Made by a program: the position numbers and the translations under genes. Below are positions 7,250 to 14,229 of a DNA stretch of 14,229 bases, piece by piece. Under the pieces are notes generated by a model. It searched no databases and had not been told where the DNA came from. It saw only the letters and a list, made by a program, of their open reading frames with translations. Each line of letters begins with the position of its first letter. Positions within the stretch are counted from its first letter, which is position 1. This DNA comes from Leptospirillum sp. (GTDB lineage Bacteria > Nitrospirota > Leptospirillia > Leptospirillales > Leptospirillaceae), in NCBI GenBank assembly GCA_027346125.1, contig DAIEST010000187.1, forward strand, positions 1 to 14,229. The letters are read 5' to 3'.

Positions 7250-7279
7250 TGAAAGGGGAACAGATCTGTTCCCCTTTCA
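7250..7279 (+). terminator. 30-base perfect palindrome after thiC, probable terminator hairpin
   Basis: The sequence from 7250 to 7279 equals its own reverse complement: TGAAAGGGGAACAGA followed by TCTGTTCCCCTTTCA. As RNA it forms a stem of up to about 13 base pairs. The A-run on the left arm and T-run on the right arm resemble a bidirectional intrinsic terminator, but the T-run is short and soon interrupted (TTTCATCT). It starts 19 bases after the thiC stop. A protein-binding operator for the downstream methionine genes is the alternative. Confidence 0.5.
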
Positions 7280-7379
7280 TCTGCACTGTTCCTGTCCCTT
7301 TCCAGGAGTCCGCGTCCGCCTCTCTGCCTTCGGATGGAGCAAGCGACCGGATGGCTCCGGCTAACACGGAGAAAACAGC

Positions 7380-8084
7380 ATGCCGTCCATGCGGATCGGT
7401 GCACCGGTCTTTTTCAACAACATTCCCTTCGAAATAGAAGAACGCCAGATCCTTCGGGAAATGCGCATTCCCAGAAAATCCTTTCTCCGGGAACTGGACG
7501 AACCGGCGCTGGCCGCACAAATCAAGAAGGCCATTGACGAAGGATACCGCCTCATCCAGGGGAAAGGCGTTTTCCGTACGCTGACCATTACCGGCATCCA
7601 GGAAAATCTGATAACCACCCGAGAGACAGATACGCTCTTTACCGGTGAAAAAATGGTCAAGCTACTGAAGTACTGCGATTTTGCCACACTCCTGGTCGCG
7701 ACCATCGGCCCCCAGATCGAGGAACGAGTCGATCAGCTCGCCTCCAATGAACCGGCCTATTCCTTTTTTCTCGAACGGGTCGGAGCCTGGATGGCCGACT
7801 ATATGGGAATCCATATCGACCGGGTGCTCGAAAAGGAAATCACGCGATTTGGATATGGCAGGACATTCAGGTTCGGAGTCGGATACGGCGACTGGCCCCT
7901 CTCTTCACAGAAAGAGGTCATGGATCTGACAGAGGCATCAAAAATCGGCATCTCCCTGACCGACTCCTTCATCATGATCCCCAGACTTTCCGTTTCCGCT
8001 GTCATTGGATGGGAGCGAACGGCCGATGCACCACGAAAAAAACCGCTTCGGGAAGAGACCGACGAGAAAGAGAGCGATGAGTGA
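7380..8084 (+). CDS. Stand-alone methionine synthase reactivation domain protein
   Basis: This 234-residue protein matches the activation domain at the C-terminus of large cobalamin-dependent methionine synthases. That domain binds S-adenosylmethionine and re-methylates the B12 cofactor after it oxidises to cob(II)alamin. Visible signatures are RFGVGYGDWP (164-173), corresponding to the AdoMet-binding RxxxGY motif with R164 and Y169, and PRLSVSAVIGW (201-211), corresponding to the family's Pro-x-x-Ser-Val-Ser strand. The C-terminal 20 residues are charged and probably flexible. The ATG at 7380 has GGAG about eight bases upstream; an ATG three codons later is possible. The stop overlaps the metH GTG by four bases (GTGA). 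MetH itself lacks this domain, so the two products must act together, as proposed for Thermotoga maritima. A separate electron donor would be needed; none is visible here. Confidence 0.85.
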   Translation: MPSMRIGAPVFFNNIPFEIEERQILREMRIPRKSFLRELDEPALAAQIKKAIDEGYRLIQGKGVFRTLTITGIQENLITTRETDTLFTGEKMVKLLKYCDFATLLVATIGPQIEERVDQLASNEPAYSFFLERVGAWMADYMGIHIDRVLEKEITRFGYGRTFRFGVGYGDWPLSSQKEVMDLTEASKIGISLTDSFIMIPRLSVSAVIGWERTADAPRKKPLREETDEKESDE

Positions 8085-10522
8085 AACCACTGCTGGAACG
8101 ACTTAAGACCGAGATCCTTCTCCTGGACGGCTCCATGGGAGCGCTTCTCCAGACGAGGGGCCTCCCGGCCGGATACGCTCCCGACCTCTGGAATCTGGAG
8201 CGTCCCCAGGAAATCCAGCGCGTTCACGCCGAGTACGTCGAAGCTGGATCGGACATCATTCTGACCAATACATTCGGGAGTTCCCGGCTTCGACTCCGTG
8301 AATACGATGCCGAAAATCGCATCGTGGAAATCAATCGGGCAGGCGTGGAGCTGGCCCAACGGGCCAGCCGAGGACGTGCCTATGTGGCAGGAGATATCGG
8401 CCCTTCGGGAACAACGATCGCTCCCTTTGGGGATTTGCCCTTTGACGAAGCGATCAGGCTCTTCTACGAACAGGCACGCATCCTTCTTGAGGCAGGATGC
8501 GACCTGATCGCCATCGAAACAATGTTCGATATCCAGGAAATGAGGGCGGCACTCATTGGCACAAGGGAAGCCGTCGGCAATCGGATACCAGTCATGGCTC
8601 TCATGACATTCAACAGCGATGGAATTACCGATTCGGGCTCCGATCCGGAAACATCCGCATCGGTCCTTGAAGGCTTCGGCGTCGACATTCTTGGACTGAA
8701 CTGCTCGGTTGGTCCCGAAGCCATGGTACCGGTCGTCGCCCGCCTTGGACAGACCACGAATACGTTCATTGCCGTGGAACCCAATGCGGGACTGCCCATC
8801 CATCGGGAAGGACGGACAGTCTATCCCGCCAATGCCGAAGAGGTCGCAGAATTCGCTCCGACATTCGTGGAAGCGGGAGCCAACATCATCGGGGGGTGTT
8901 GCGGCACAACCCCCGACTACATCCGGCTTCTGGCCCGTACGGTGAAGGGTACACCGCCCATTTCACGACCCGCCCCCTCTCTCCTGAAGATCTCTTCCAG
9001 AACGCGAATGACCCTGGTGGGACCTGGCGTCCCCTTCCTGATCGTAGGGGAAAAAATCAATCCAACGGGAAAAAAGAAGTTCTCCGAGGCGATCGCGGCA
9101 GGACAGACCGACCTGATCGTGGCGGAAGCCCGCAAGGAAATGGAAGCGGGAGCCCATGCGCTGGACGTCAATGTCGGGGTTCCGCTGGTCAACGAAGCCG
9201 AAATGATGGACAAGGCGCTGACAGCCATACAAAACGTCGTCCAACTCCCGATCGTCATCGATTCATCCTATGCGTCGGCACTCGAAGCCGGCCTCAAGAT
9301 CTATCCGGGAAGAGCCCTGGTCAACTCGGTCAACGCCGAAGACGATCGACTGGAAGAGGTTCTTCCGCTGATCAGGCGCTATGGTGCCGCAGTCATTGCC
9401 CTTGTTTCAGGGGACGATATTCCCGAACGGGCAACAGACCGGCTCAGGAATGCTGAAAAAATCCTGAAACGGGCCATGGAACTGGGACTGTCTCCAAGAG
9501 ACCTGATTTTCGACACACTCGCACTGACCGTTTCCGCCGTTCAGGAAGCTTCCCGTCAGACACTGGAAACCATCCGGATGATTCGGGGGGAACTGGGCCT
9601 ACCCACCATTCTCGGACTCTCCAACGTGTCGTTCGGCCTTCCTGCGAGGAAGCTGGTTCACAATAACTTTCTTTCAATGGCGATCGGCGCCGGTCTTGAT
9701 GCGGCGATCTGCGATCCCTACGATCCCGTTCTGCACCAGACCGTCGTTTCCGCCAGCATCTTTGCCGGCCGGGATCCCGACTGCCGTGCCTACATCAGAA
9801 AAGCCGAGGAATGGGCGTCTCCAGGCACCGGAGGACCCAATACCCCGAATACCCCGCAAAAACCGCTCACAACGGTAGAAGCCATACGACAGGCCATCAT
9901 TGAAGGGGAGAGGGAATCCATCGCAGGACTGGTCCAAAAAGCCCTGGCCGAAGGGGAATCCCCGTTCACCATCTTCCTCGACTACATGACTCCGGCCATC
10001 CGCCATCTCGGAGATCTTTTCGGCCAGCGGATCAAGTTCATCCCCCATCTCATTGCCGGGGCGGATACGATGAAAAAAGGCGTCGAGGTCCTTCAACCCT
10101 ATCTTGAGTCCGATGGCCCTGTCGAAAAAAAAGGAACGATCGTCTTTGCGACTGTCAAAGGGGATATCCACGATATCGGAAAGAACATCTGTATCCTCAT
10201 GCTGAGAAACTTCGGGTATAACGTCATCGATCTGGGACGGAATGTTCCCCTGGAGACCATCCTCGAGTCGGCTTCTGCCAACAAGGCAGAAATCGTAGCG
10301 CTTTCCGCCCTCATGACTACGACCATGATGCAGATGAAGCTCGCCATCGACACGATCGGAGAAAGGAATCTTCCCTACAAGGTCATGGTCGGAGGAGCAG
10401 TTGTGACCACAAAGTTTTCAGAAGAAATTCGGGCGGACGGATATGGAAAGGATGTCGGAGCGATCGTTCCCCTTGCAGAACAGTTGATCCGGGCCTATTC
10501 GGGAATGAATCAGCCGATCTGA
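8081..10522 (+). CDS. metH: Cobalamin-dependent methionine synthase lacking the activation domain
   Basis: MetH transfers the methyl group of methyltetrahydrofolate through cobalamin to homocysteine, making methionine. The protein has 813 residues against about 1,230 in E. coli, because it stops after the B12 domain. The homocysteine-binding barrel spans about 1-290 with the zinc ligands C208 (LNCSVGP) and C273/C274 (GGCCGT). The pterin-binding barrel spans about 315-570 (VGEKINPTGKKKF, ALDVNVG, LGLSNVSFGLP). The cap and B12-binding domains span about 600-813. The latter carries GDIHDIGKNI, in which H697 of the D695-x-H697-x-x-G700 motif is the lower cobalt ligand, and DLGRNVP. The GTG start is chosen because it overlaps the preceding stop and begins the conserved LLLDGSMGA region. 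The Shine-Dalgarno is weak (purine-rich AAGAGAG), which fits translational coupling. The stop lies one base from the opposing gene's stop. Confidence 0.95.
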   Translation: MKPLLERLKTEILLLDGSMGALLQTRGLPAGYAPDLWNLERPQEIQRVHAEYVEAGSDIILTNTFGSSRLRLREYDAENRIVEINRAGVELAQRASRGRAYVAGDIGPSGTTIAPFGDLPFDEAIRLFYEQARILLEAGCDLIAIETMFDIQEMRAALIGTREAVGNRIPVMALMTFNSDGITDSGSDPETSASVLEGFGVDILGLNCSVGPEAMVPVVARLGQTTNTFIAVEPNAGLPIHREGRTVYPANAEEVAEFAPTFVEAGANIIGGCCGTTPDYIRLLARTVKGTPPISRPAPSLLKISSRTRMTLVGPGVPFLIVGEKINPTGKKKFSEAIAAGQTDLIVAEARKEMEAGAHALDVNVGVPLVNEAEMMDKALTAIQNVVQLPIVIDSSYASALEAGLKIYPGRALVNSVNAEDDRLEEVLPLIRRYGAAVIALVSGDDIPERATDRLRNAEKILKRAMELGLSPRDLIFDTLALTVSAVQEASRQTLETIRMIRGELGLPTILGLSNVSFGLPARKLVHNNFLSMAIGAGLDAAICDPYDPVLHQTVVSASIFAGRDPDCRAYIRKAEEWASPGTGGPNTPNTPQKPLTTVEAIRQAIIEGERESIAGLVQKALAEGESPFTIFLDYMTPAIRHLGDLFGQRIKFIPHLIAGADTMKKGVEVLQPYLESDGPVEKKGTIVFATVKGDIHDIGKNICILMLRNFGYNVIDLGRNVPLETILESASANKAEIVALSALMTTTMMQMKLAIDTIGERNLPYKVMVGGAVVTTKFSEEIRADGYGKDVGAIVPLAEQLIRAYSGMNQPI

Positions 10523-10523
10523 A

Positions 10524-11342
10524 TCAGAAAACCGAGATGACCAGGCCATCGTGTGATGCATACACGTTTGGGGGAAGCTCACTTTCCAGCTGGGCATGAT
10601 CGATCCCGTGGGAAAGATGTGTCAGATAGGCCTTTCTGGGCTTGATCCGGTCGATGAACTCCAATGCCTGCCAGATTCCGAAATGAGAAGCATGGGGCTC
10701 ATACCGGACTGCGCCAATGACCAGGGTATCCACTCCTGCCAGATACTTCATGGACTCCGCAGGAACCTCGTTGCAATCCGTCAGATAGACAAGATTCCCC
10801 ATTCTCAGCGCATGATTCAGGACAGGGCCATGTTTCACGAGAAAGGGCGTGACCGGAAGCCCAAAAATCAGGGTGTGACCTATCACCTTGTTCGGGATCA
10901 GTCTCGGGCGGGTCAGCCCACCCCTGTTTTCCTCTGAAAAAGCGTATGGGAACATTCCCATGATGATCCGGAGCGTTTCCGGATCTCCAAAAACAGGGAT
11001 CTCTTCTTTCTGCAGATAATTGAATATCCTCAGTTCATCGATGCCAAGAATATGATCGGCGTGGGGGTGGGTGAAGATGACCGCGTCAATCCTCTTCAGC
11101 TTGTTCCTCAGTGCCTGATGCCTGAGATCCGGGGCAGCATCGATCAGAATCTGCCTGCCTTCATAGCGGACAAGAATGGATGAGCGGGTACGTTCATTGC
11201 GGGGATTGGGAGAAAGGCAGACAGGACATCCGCATCCGATCGTCGGAACACCCGTCGAGGCTCCCGTTCCAAGAAAGAGAACCTCGAGGGTGCCCCGAGA
11301 AGGGGCATTATCGGAGTCTGAAGAAGGTGCTTCCTTTGCCAT
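10524..11342 (-). CDS. PhnP-like metallo-beta-lactamase-fold hydrolase
   Basis: This 272-residue protein belongs to the MBL-fold metal-dependent hydrolases of the PhnP type. The first strand is followed by GTGASTGVPTIGC and the zinc-ribbon-like GCGCPVC (C37, C39, C42) that PhnP proteins carry. The metal site is THPHADH (H92, H94, D96, H97), continued by TDC (D189) and THLSH (H242). E. coli PhnP is a cyclic phosphoribose phosphodiesterase used in phosphonate breakdown. No phn genes lie nearby, so the substrate here is unknown and a general cyclic-phosphate or nucleotide phosphodiesterase is possible. I chose the ATG at 11342, leaving 18 bases after the cyclophilin stop. No ribosome binding site is obvious, and a TTG at 11351 would add three residues. 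It is last in the typA operon. Confidence 0.82.
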   Translation of the reverse strand: MAKEAPSSDSDNAPSRGTLEVLFLGTGASTGVPTIGCGCPVCLSPNPRNERTRSSILVRYEGRQILIDAAPDLRHQALRNKLKRIDAVIFTHPHADHILGIDELRIFNYLQKEEIPVFGDPETLRIIMGMFPYAFSEENRGGLTRPRLIPNKVIGHTLIFGLPVTPFLVKHGPVLNHALRMGNLVYLTDCNEVPAESMKYLAGVDTLVIGAVRYEPHASHFGIWQALEFIDRIKPRKAYLTHLSHGIDHAQLESELPPNVYASHDGLVISVF

Positions 11343-11360
11343 CGGGATCAATTCAATTGA

Positions 11361-12032
11361 TCAAGGGTTGATCCGGAAAATCTTGACATGTTTGATCACA
11401 ACCGGGGTTGATGGACGATCGCGACGGTCTGATGGCACCTCGGATATGCGATCCGCGACAGACTGTCCAGAAACGACTTGACCAAAGATCGAGTAATTCC
11501 CGTTCAACCAGGGAGCCGGGGCCACTGTGATGAAAAACTGGCTCCCATTGGTGTTCGGTCCGGCATTGGCCATGGCAAGAACTCCCTTATGGCTGAAATC
11601 GCGGGAAGAATCGATCTCGTCATTAAACTGGTAACCTGGCCCACCGGTTCCGTTGCCAAGAGGGTCTCCCCCCTGGATCATAAAGTTCTTGATGACACGG
11701 TGAAAGACCAGGCCATCATAGAAGGGGCGCTTTACCATCGAGCCCGACTGGGGATCCAGAAACTCCTTGGTTCCCGAAGCCAGCCCGGTAAAGTTTTCGA
11801 CCGTATGGGGAGCGGACTGGGGAAACAACTGACAGACAATCTCACCCATGCTGGTATCAAATTCCGCGTATTCTCCCGGAGGAAGAGACGCCTTTGACTG
11901 TTCTGCTGCATCACTCACGGTTCGACCTCCAATTCCTGTCATCCACCCGAAGGCAACAATCAGGACAAATATGGCTGCAATATTAATCAGTACGGTGGCA
12001 CTCCGTCTGATGACCATTTCCATTCCTTTCAT
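11361..12032 (-). CDS. Membrane-anchored or exported cyclophilin-type peptidyl-prolyl isomerase
   Basis: Cyclophilins catalyse cis-trans isomerisation of proline peptide bonds and help proteins fold. The 223-residue product begins with basic residues and one hydrophobic helix (about 12-33) without a clear signal peptidase site. The catalytic domain (about 55-221) therefore probably faces the periplasm, tethered to the membrane. Active-site residues visible by comparison with human CypA are R112, F117 and Q120 (FHRVIKNFMIQGGDP), Q165 and F167 (NGSQFFIT) and W175 (PWLNGNYSIFG). The position of the usual His126 is Y180, a substitution seen in other bacterial family members. The start overlaps the typA stop as ATGA. 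An ATG five codons later (residue 6) has a better-placed AAAGGA and may be the real start. The gene lies between typA and the MBL hydrolase in one operon. Confidence 0.9.
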   Translation of the reverse strand: MKGMEMVIRRSATVLINIAAIFVLIVAFGWMTGIGGRTVSDAAEQSKASLPPGEYAEFDTSMGEIVCQLFPQSAPHTVENFTGLASGTKEFLDPQSGSMVKRPFYDGLVFHRVIKNFMIQGGDPLGNGTGGPGYQFNDEIDSSRDFSHKGVLAMANAGPNTNGSQFFITVAPAPWLNGNYSIFGQVVSGQSVADRISEVPSDRRDRPSTPVVIKHVKIFRINP

Positions 12033-13861
12033 TTCTTGGCTGACCGTTTACGGTCATTTTCGCTCAGAAGTTTCTTCCGGATGCGCAAACTTTCCGGAGT
12101 CACTTCCAGAAGTTCGTCGTCCTCAAGAAATTCAAGCGTCTGTTCAAGGCTCAAGTGGCGTGGCGGAGTCAGGACAATGGCATCTTCCGCCGTCGATGAA
12201 CGGATGTTGTTCAGATGCTTCTTCTTGCAGGGATTGACAGCCAGATCGGTCGGACGGGAATGTGCCCCGATAACCATCCCTTCGTAGACCCTGATTCCCG
12301 CACCCAGAAAAAGAACGCCCCGTTCCTGAACGTTCTCCAGCGCATAAGCGACAGATTCTCCCGTTTCCATCGAAATAAGGGCTCCATTGTTCCGCCCCGG
12401 GATATCCCCCTTATAGTCGCCATAGCCATGGAACGTATGGGTCAGAAGACCTGTCCCCCGTGTATCGGACAAAAACTCGCTCCGGTATCCGAGAAGTCCT
12501 CTGGCCGGGATCAGGAATTCCAGCCGAACATGGCCGTCCTTCTGGGGCGCCATGTTCAGCATTTCGCCTTTCCGGGGACCCAGTTTCTCTATTACCGTCC
12601 CGACATACTCCTCGGCAACGTCGATCACCAGATACTCGTACGGTTCCTGACGCTGCGATCCCTCTCCCTTGAAAAGAACCTTGGGACGCGACACCTGAAA
12701 CTCGTACCCTTCCCGGCGCATCGTTTCGATCAGGATCCCGAGATGGAGTTCTCCCCTTCCCGAGACCTTGAATGAGTCAGGGCTGTCCGTTTCTTCAACG
12801 CGGAGCGCCACATTCGATTTGATCTCCCGGAAGAGCCTGTCCCGAAGATTCCTGGATGTGACGAACTTCCCCTCCTGTCCGGCAAACGGGGAGTTATTGA
12901 CCAGGAACTCCATCGAAATGGTGGGCTCTCCGATTTCAATGGGAGGAAGTTCTCCGATGGTGTTGATATCGGAAAGAATCTCGCCGATCCGAAGATCGGG
13001 GAATGCCGCCAGAAGAATGATATCTCCTGCCTGGGCAGACTGGACCTCAACCTTTTTCAATCCCTCGAAGGAGAGGAGTTTCTTGATCTTTCCCTTTTCC
13101 TTCAACTCTCCGCCAACCACGCGTCCGATCGTCTCTCCCGCGATCACGCTCCCCCGGACAATCCGTCCGAGAGCCATCTGTCCGATATAGGAGTCGTATT
13201 CAAGACTTGTGACCTGCATCAGGAACGGCCCGGACATGTCTACGGACGGTGGAGGGATGTGACTGATGATGGTCTCGAAAAGGGGGATCAGATTTTCGCA
13301 CGGCTGCGTGAGATCCCGCGTCGCAAAACCTTTCTTTGCGGAAGCATAGACGACAGGGAATTCCATCTGCTCGTCAGTCGCACCAAGCTCGATGAAGAGA
13401 TTGAACACATCGTTCAGGGCTTCGACGGGACGGGCATCTGCCCGATCGATCTTGTTCAGGACGACGATTGGCTTCAGTCCCAGGGCAAGAGCCTTGTTCA
13501 GGACAAATCGGGTCTGGGGCATCGGACCGTCAAAAGCATCGACCACCAAAAGAACGCCATCAACCATTGTCAGGATCCGCTCGACCTCTCCGGAAAAATC
13601 CGCGTGCCCCGGGGTATCCACGATGTTGATCTTGTAATCTTTGTAATGAACTGAGGTATTTTTGGCTAGGATCGTGATACCGCGCTCTTTTTCCAGCTGA
13701 TTCGAATCCATGACCCGCTCTTCCACCACCTCGTTTGCACGAAAGACGTTTCCCTGCTGGAGGAGTTTATCGACAAGCGTGGTCTTGCCATGGTCAACAT
13801 GGGCGATAATGGCCAGGTTACGGATGTGGAGAAGTCCGGCGGTTGGTGTGGTACTTTCCAT
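12029..13861 (-). CDS. typA: Translational GTPase TypA/BipA
   Basis: TypA/BipA is an EF-G-like GTPase that binds the ribosome and helps 50S subunit assembly and stress or low-temperature growth. The 610 residues match the family's usual length. GTPase motifs are AHVDHGKT (20-27), GITI (61-64, switch I), DTPGH (82-86), NKID (136-139) and ASAK (about 173-176). A beta-barrel domain, two EF-G-like alpha/beta domains and the BipA-specific C-terminal domain follow. The last is recognisable by SRPTDLAVNPCKKKHLNNIRS. It ends in a basic tail, KRSAKK. The ATG at 13861 has GGGAG nine bases upstream. The gene heads the operon typA - cyclophilin - MBL hydrolase and has a predicted promoter at 13913-13942. 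Its stop overlaps the cyclophilin ATG by four bases. Confidence 0.96.
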   Translation of the reverse strand: MESTTPTAGLLHIRNLAIIAHVDHGKTTLVDKLLQQGNVFRANEVVEERVMDSNQLEKERGITILAKNTSVHYKDYKINIVDTPGHADFSGEVERILTMVDGVLLVVDAFDGPMPQTRFVLNKALALGLKPIVVLNKIDRADARPVEALNDVFNLFIELGATDEQMEFPVVYASAKKGFATRDLTQPCENLIPLFETIISHIPPPSVDMSGPFLMQVTSLEYDSYIGQMALGRIVRGSVIAGETIGRVVGGELKEKGKIKKLLSFEGLKKVEVQSAQAGDIILLAAFPDLRIGEILSDINTIGELPPIEIGEPTISMEFLVNNSPFAGQEGKFVTSRNLRDRLFREIKSNVALRVEETDSPDSFKVSGRGELHLGILIETMRREGYEFQVSRPKVLFKGEGSQRQEPYEYLVIDVAEEYVGTVIEKLGPRKGEMLNMAPQKDGHVRLEFLIPARGLLGYRSEFLSDTRGTGLLTHTFHGYGDYKGDIPGRNNGALISMETGESVAYALENVQERGVLFLGAGIRVYEGMVIGAHSRPTDLAVNPCKKKHLNNIRSSTAEDAIVLTPPRHLSLEQTLEFLEDDELLEVTPESLRIRKKLLSENDRKRSAKK

Positions 13862-13912
13862 AAAAAAGAACTCCCTTCATCAATGAAAACGCTACAAAAA
13901 CAGAATCTTTTC

Positions 13913-13942
13913 ATGATACTTCATGAAGGTGCAACCGGTCAA
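13913..13942 (-). promoter_or_regulatory. Predicted promoter of the typA operon
   Basis: On the minus strand, TTGACC (13942-13937) and TATCAT (13918-13913) are separated by 18 bases. The predicted transcription start is near 13906, giving a leader of about 45 bases that ends in the GGGAG ribosome binding site of typA. Two TTCATGA copies offset by 10 bases (13910-13916 and 13920-13926) overlap the -10 box and spacer. It is predicted by eye. Confidence 0.5.
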
Positions 13943-14111
13943 ACCGATCTGGAAACAGTACGACTCAGATCCCCCTCCACCGAAGACCTGATCTTTATCC
14001 TTAGACTGCTCCAAAATCCTGTCTTCTCTCTTTACCGGCGGACTTGTTCTCCCACCATTCTTTTCCTCTCTCTGTAGAACGGATTTTGCTTGAATTCTGT
14101 GGGCTGGACTT

Positions 14112-14229
14112 CTACAAAATAAAGGCCGCACATTTCAGATAATCCATCTCTGGCATACCCAGCACACGCGGGTGATCCATCGAAGCCCTCCCCTGGTAAA
14201 TCAATCGGGGAGTCCGTCTCTTTCGTCTC
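14112..14229 (-). CDS. RlmI-like class I SAM-dependent rRNA methyltransferase, C-terminal end (cut by window edge)
   Basis: Only the last 38 residues are present. They include LIYQGRASMDHP and MPEMDYLKCAAFIL before a TAG at 14114-14112. The pattern DHP, about seven residues, then PE-x-x-YLKC at the extreme C-terminus is typical of the RlmI/RlmK-type 23S rRNA (cytosine-5) methyltransferases, which end this way after their Rossmann domain. The catalytic cysteines and AdoMet site lie outside the window, so the exact member and target base cannot be set. About 250 bases separate it from typA, and typA has its own predicted promoter, so the two are probably separate transcription units. No clear terminator follows the stop. 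Confidence 0.6.
   Translation of the reverse strand, partial: RRKRRTPRLIYQGRASMDHPRVLGMPEMDYLKCAAFIL

Noticed and set aside
7321..7379. SAM-type riboswitch ahead of the methionine pair, suggested by GGAGC...GGATGGCTCCGGCTAAC
   Set aside because: The resemblance stops at a few bases. The CGGCAACC core and the kink-turn and pseudoknot partners are missing, so it is kept only as a local hairpin observation.
7799..8803. 334-codon open frame antisense to the start of metH
   Set aside because: The opposite strand encodes clear MetH and reactivation-domain motifs over the whole stretch, and the antisense product shows no family signature.
13892..14131. 79-codon minus-strand frame upstream of typA
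   Set aside because: It overlaps the conserved C-terminus of the RlmI-like gene and the predicted typA promoter and shows no conserved motif.
1..14229. Mobile elements, CRISPR arrays, tRNA or rRNA genes, recent horizontal transfer
   Set aside because: No transposase, integrase, regularly spaced repeat, cloverleaf or rRNA stretch was seen, and the genes are housekeeping-like and tightly packed with similar codon use.

Overview
The window reads as ordinary, densely packed bacterial chromosome, moderately GC-rich. The set of genes (a short-form ThiC, a methionine synthase whose reactivation domain is a separate gene, an unusual membrane-anchored AAA+-like protein behind uvrC) suggests a deep-branching Gram-negative. 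My best guess is Nitrospirota, perhaps a Leptospirillum-like acidophile. That placement is an impression from protein style and was not tested by a search. I see no insertion sequence, phage gene, CRISPR array, tRNA or rRNA.

Left part (1-5586). Two minus-strand genes run off the left edge: a small two-helix membrane protein and the start of aroE (shikimate dehydrogenase, cut by the window edge). They diverge from a plus-strand pair, uvrC and a 1028-residue membrane protein. The divergent control region holds a good minus-strand promoter overlapping a TATAAT box for uvrC. The second gene of the plus pair begins inside the uvrC stop (ATGA overlap). It carries about six membrane helices and then three successive AAA+-like modules, two of FtsH/Cdc48 type and one of ClpA/ClpB-D2 type. 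All three have damaged nucleotide-binding or catalytic motifs. This is the most unusual object in the window.

Middle part (5587-10522). A 259-base gap contains a strong predicted promoter and a leader with a GC-rich hairpin ahead of thiC (HMP-P synthase, thiamine biosynthesis). I could not find a TPP riboswitch there. A 30-base perfect palindrome follows thiC and may be its terminator. Then come a stand-alone methionine synthase reactivation protein and metH, overlapping by 4 bases. MetH ends after its B12 domain, so the two proteins together make up the parts of one E. coli-type MetH.

Right part (10523-14229). On the minus strand, typA/bipA, a membrane-anchored cyclophilin-type prolyl isomerase and a PhnP-like metallo-beta-lactamase-fold hydrolase form a tight operon (4-base overlap, then an 18-base gap). 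It runs from a promoter near 13913-13942. Its last gene converges on metH with one base between the stop codons. Upstream of typA, the C-terminal end of an RlmI-like rRNA methyltransferase enters from the right edge.

The genes cover shikimate synthesis, DNA repair, thiamine and methionine/B12 metabolism, translation and protein folding. Apart from the local operons described, I see no single pathway uniting the window.
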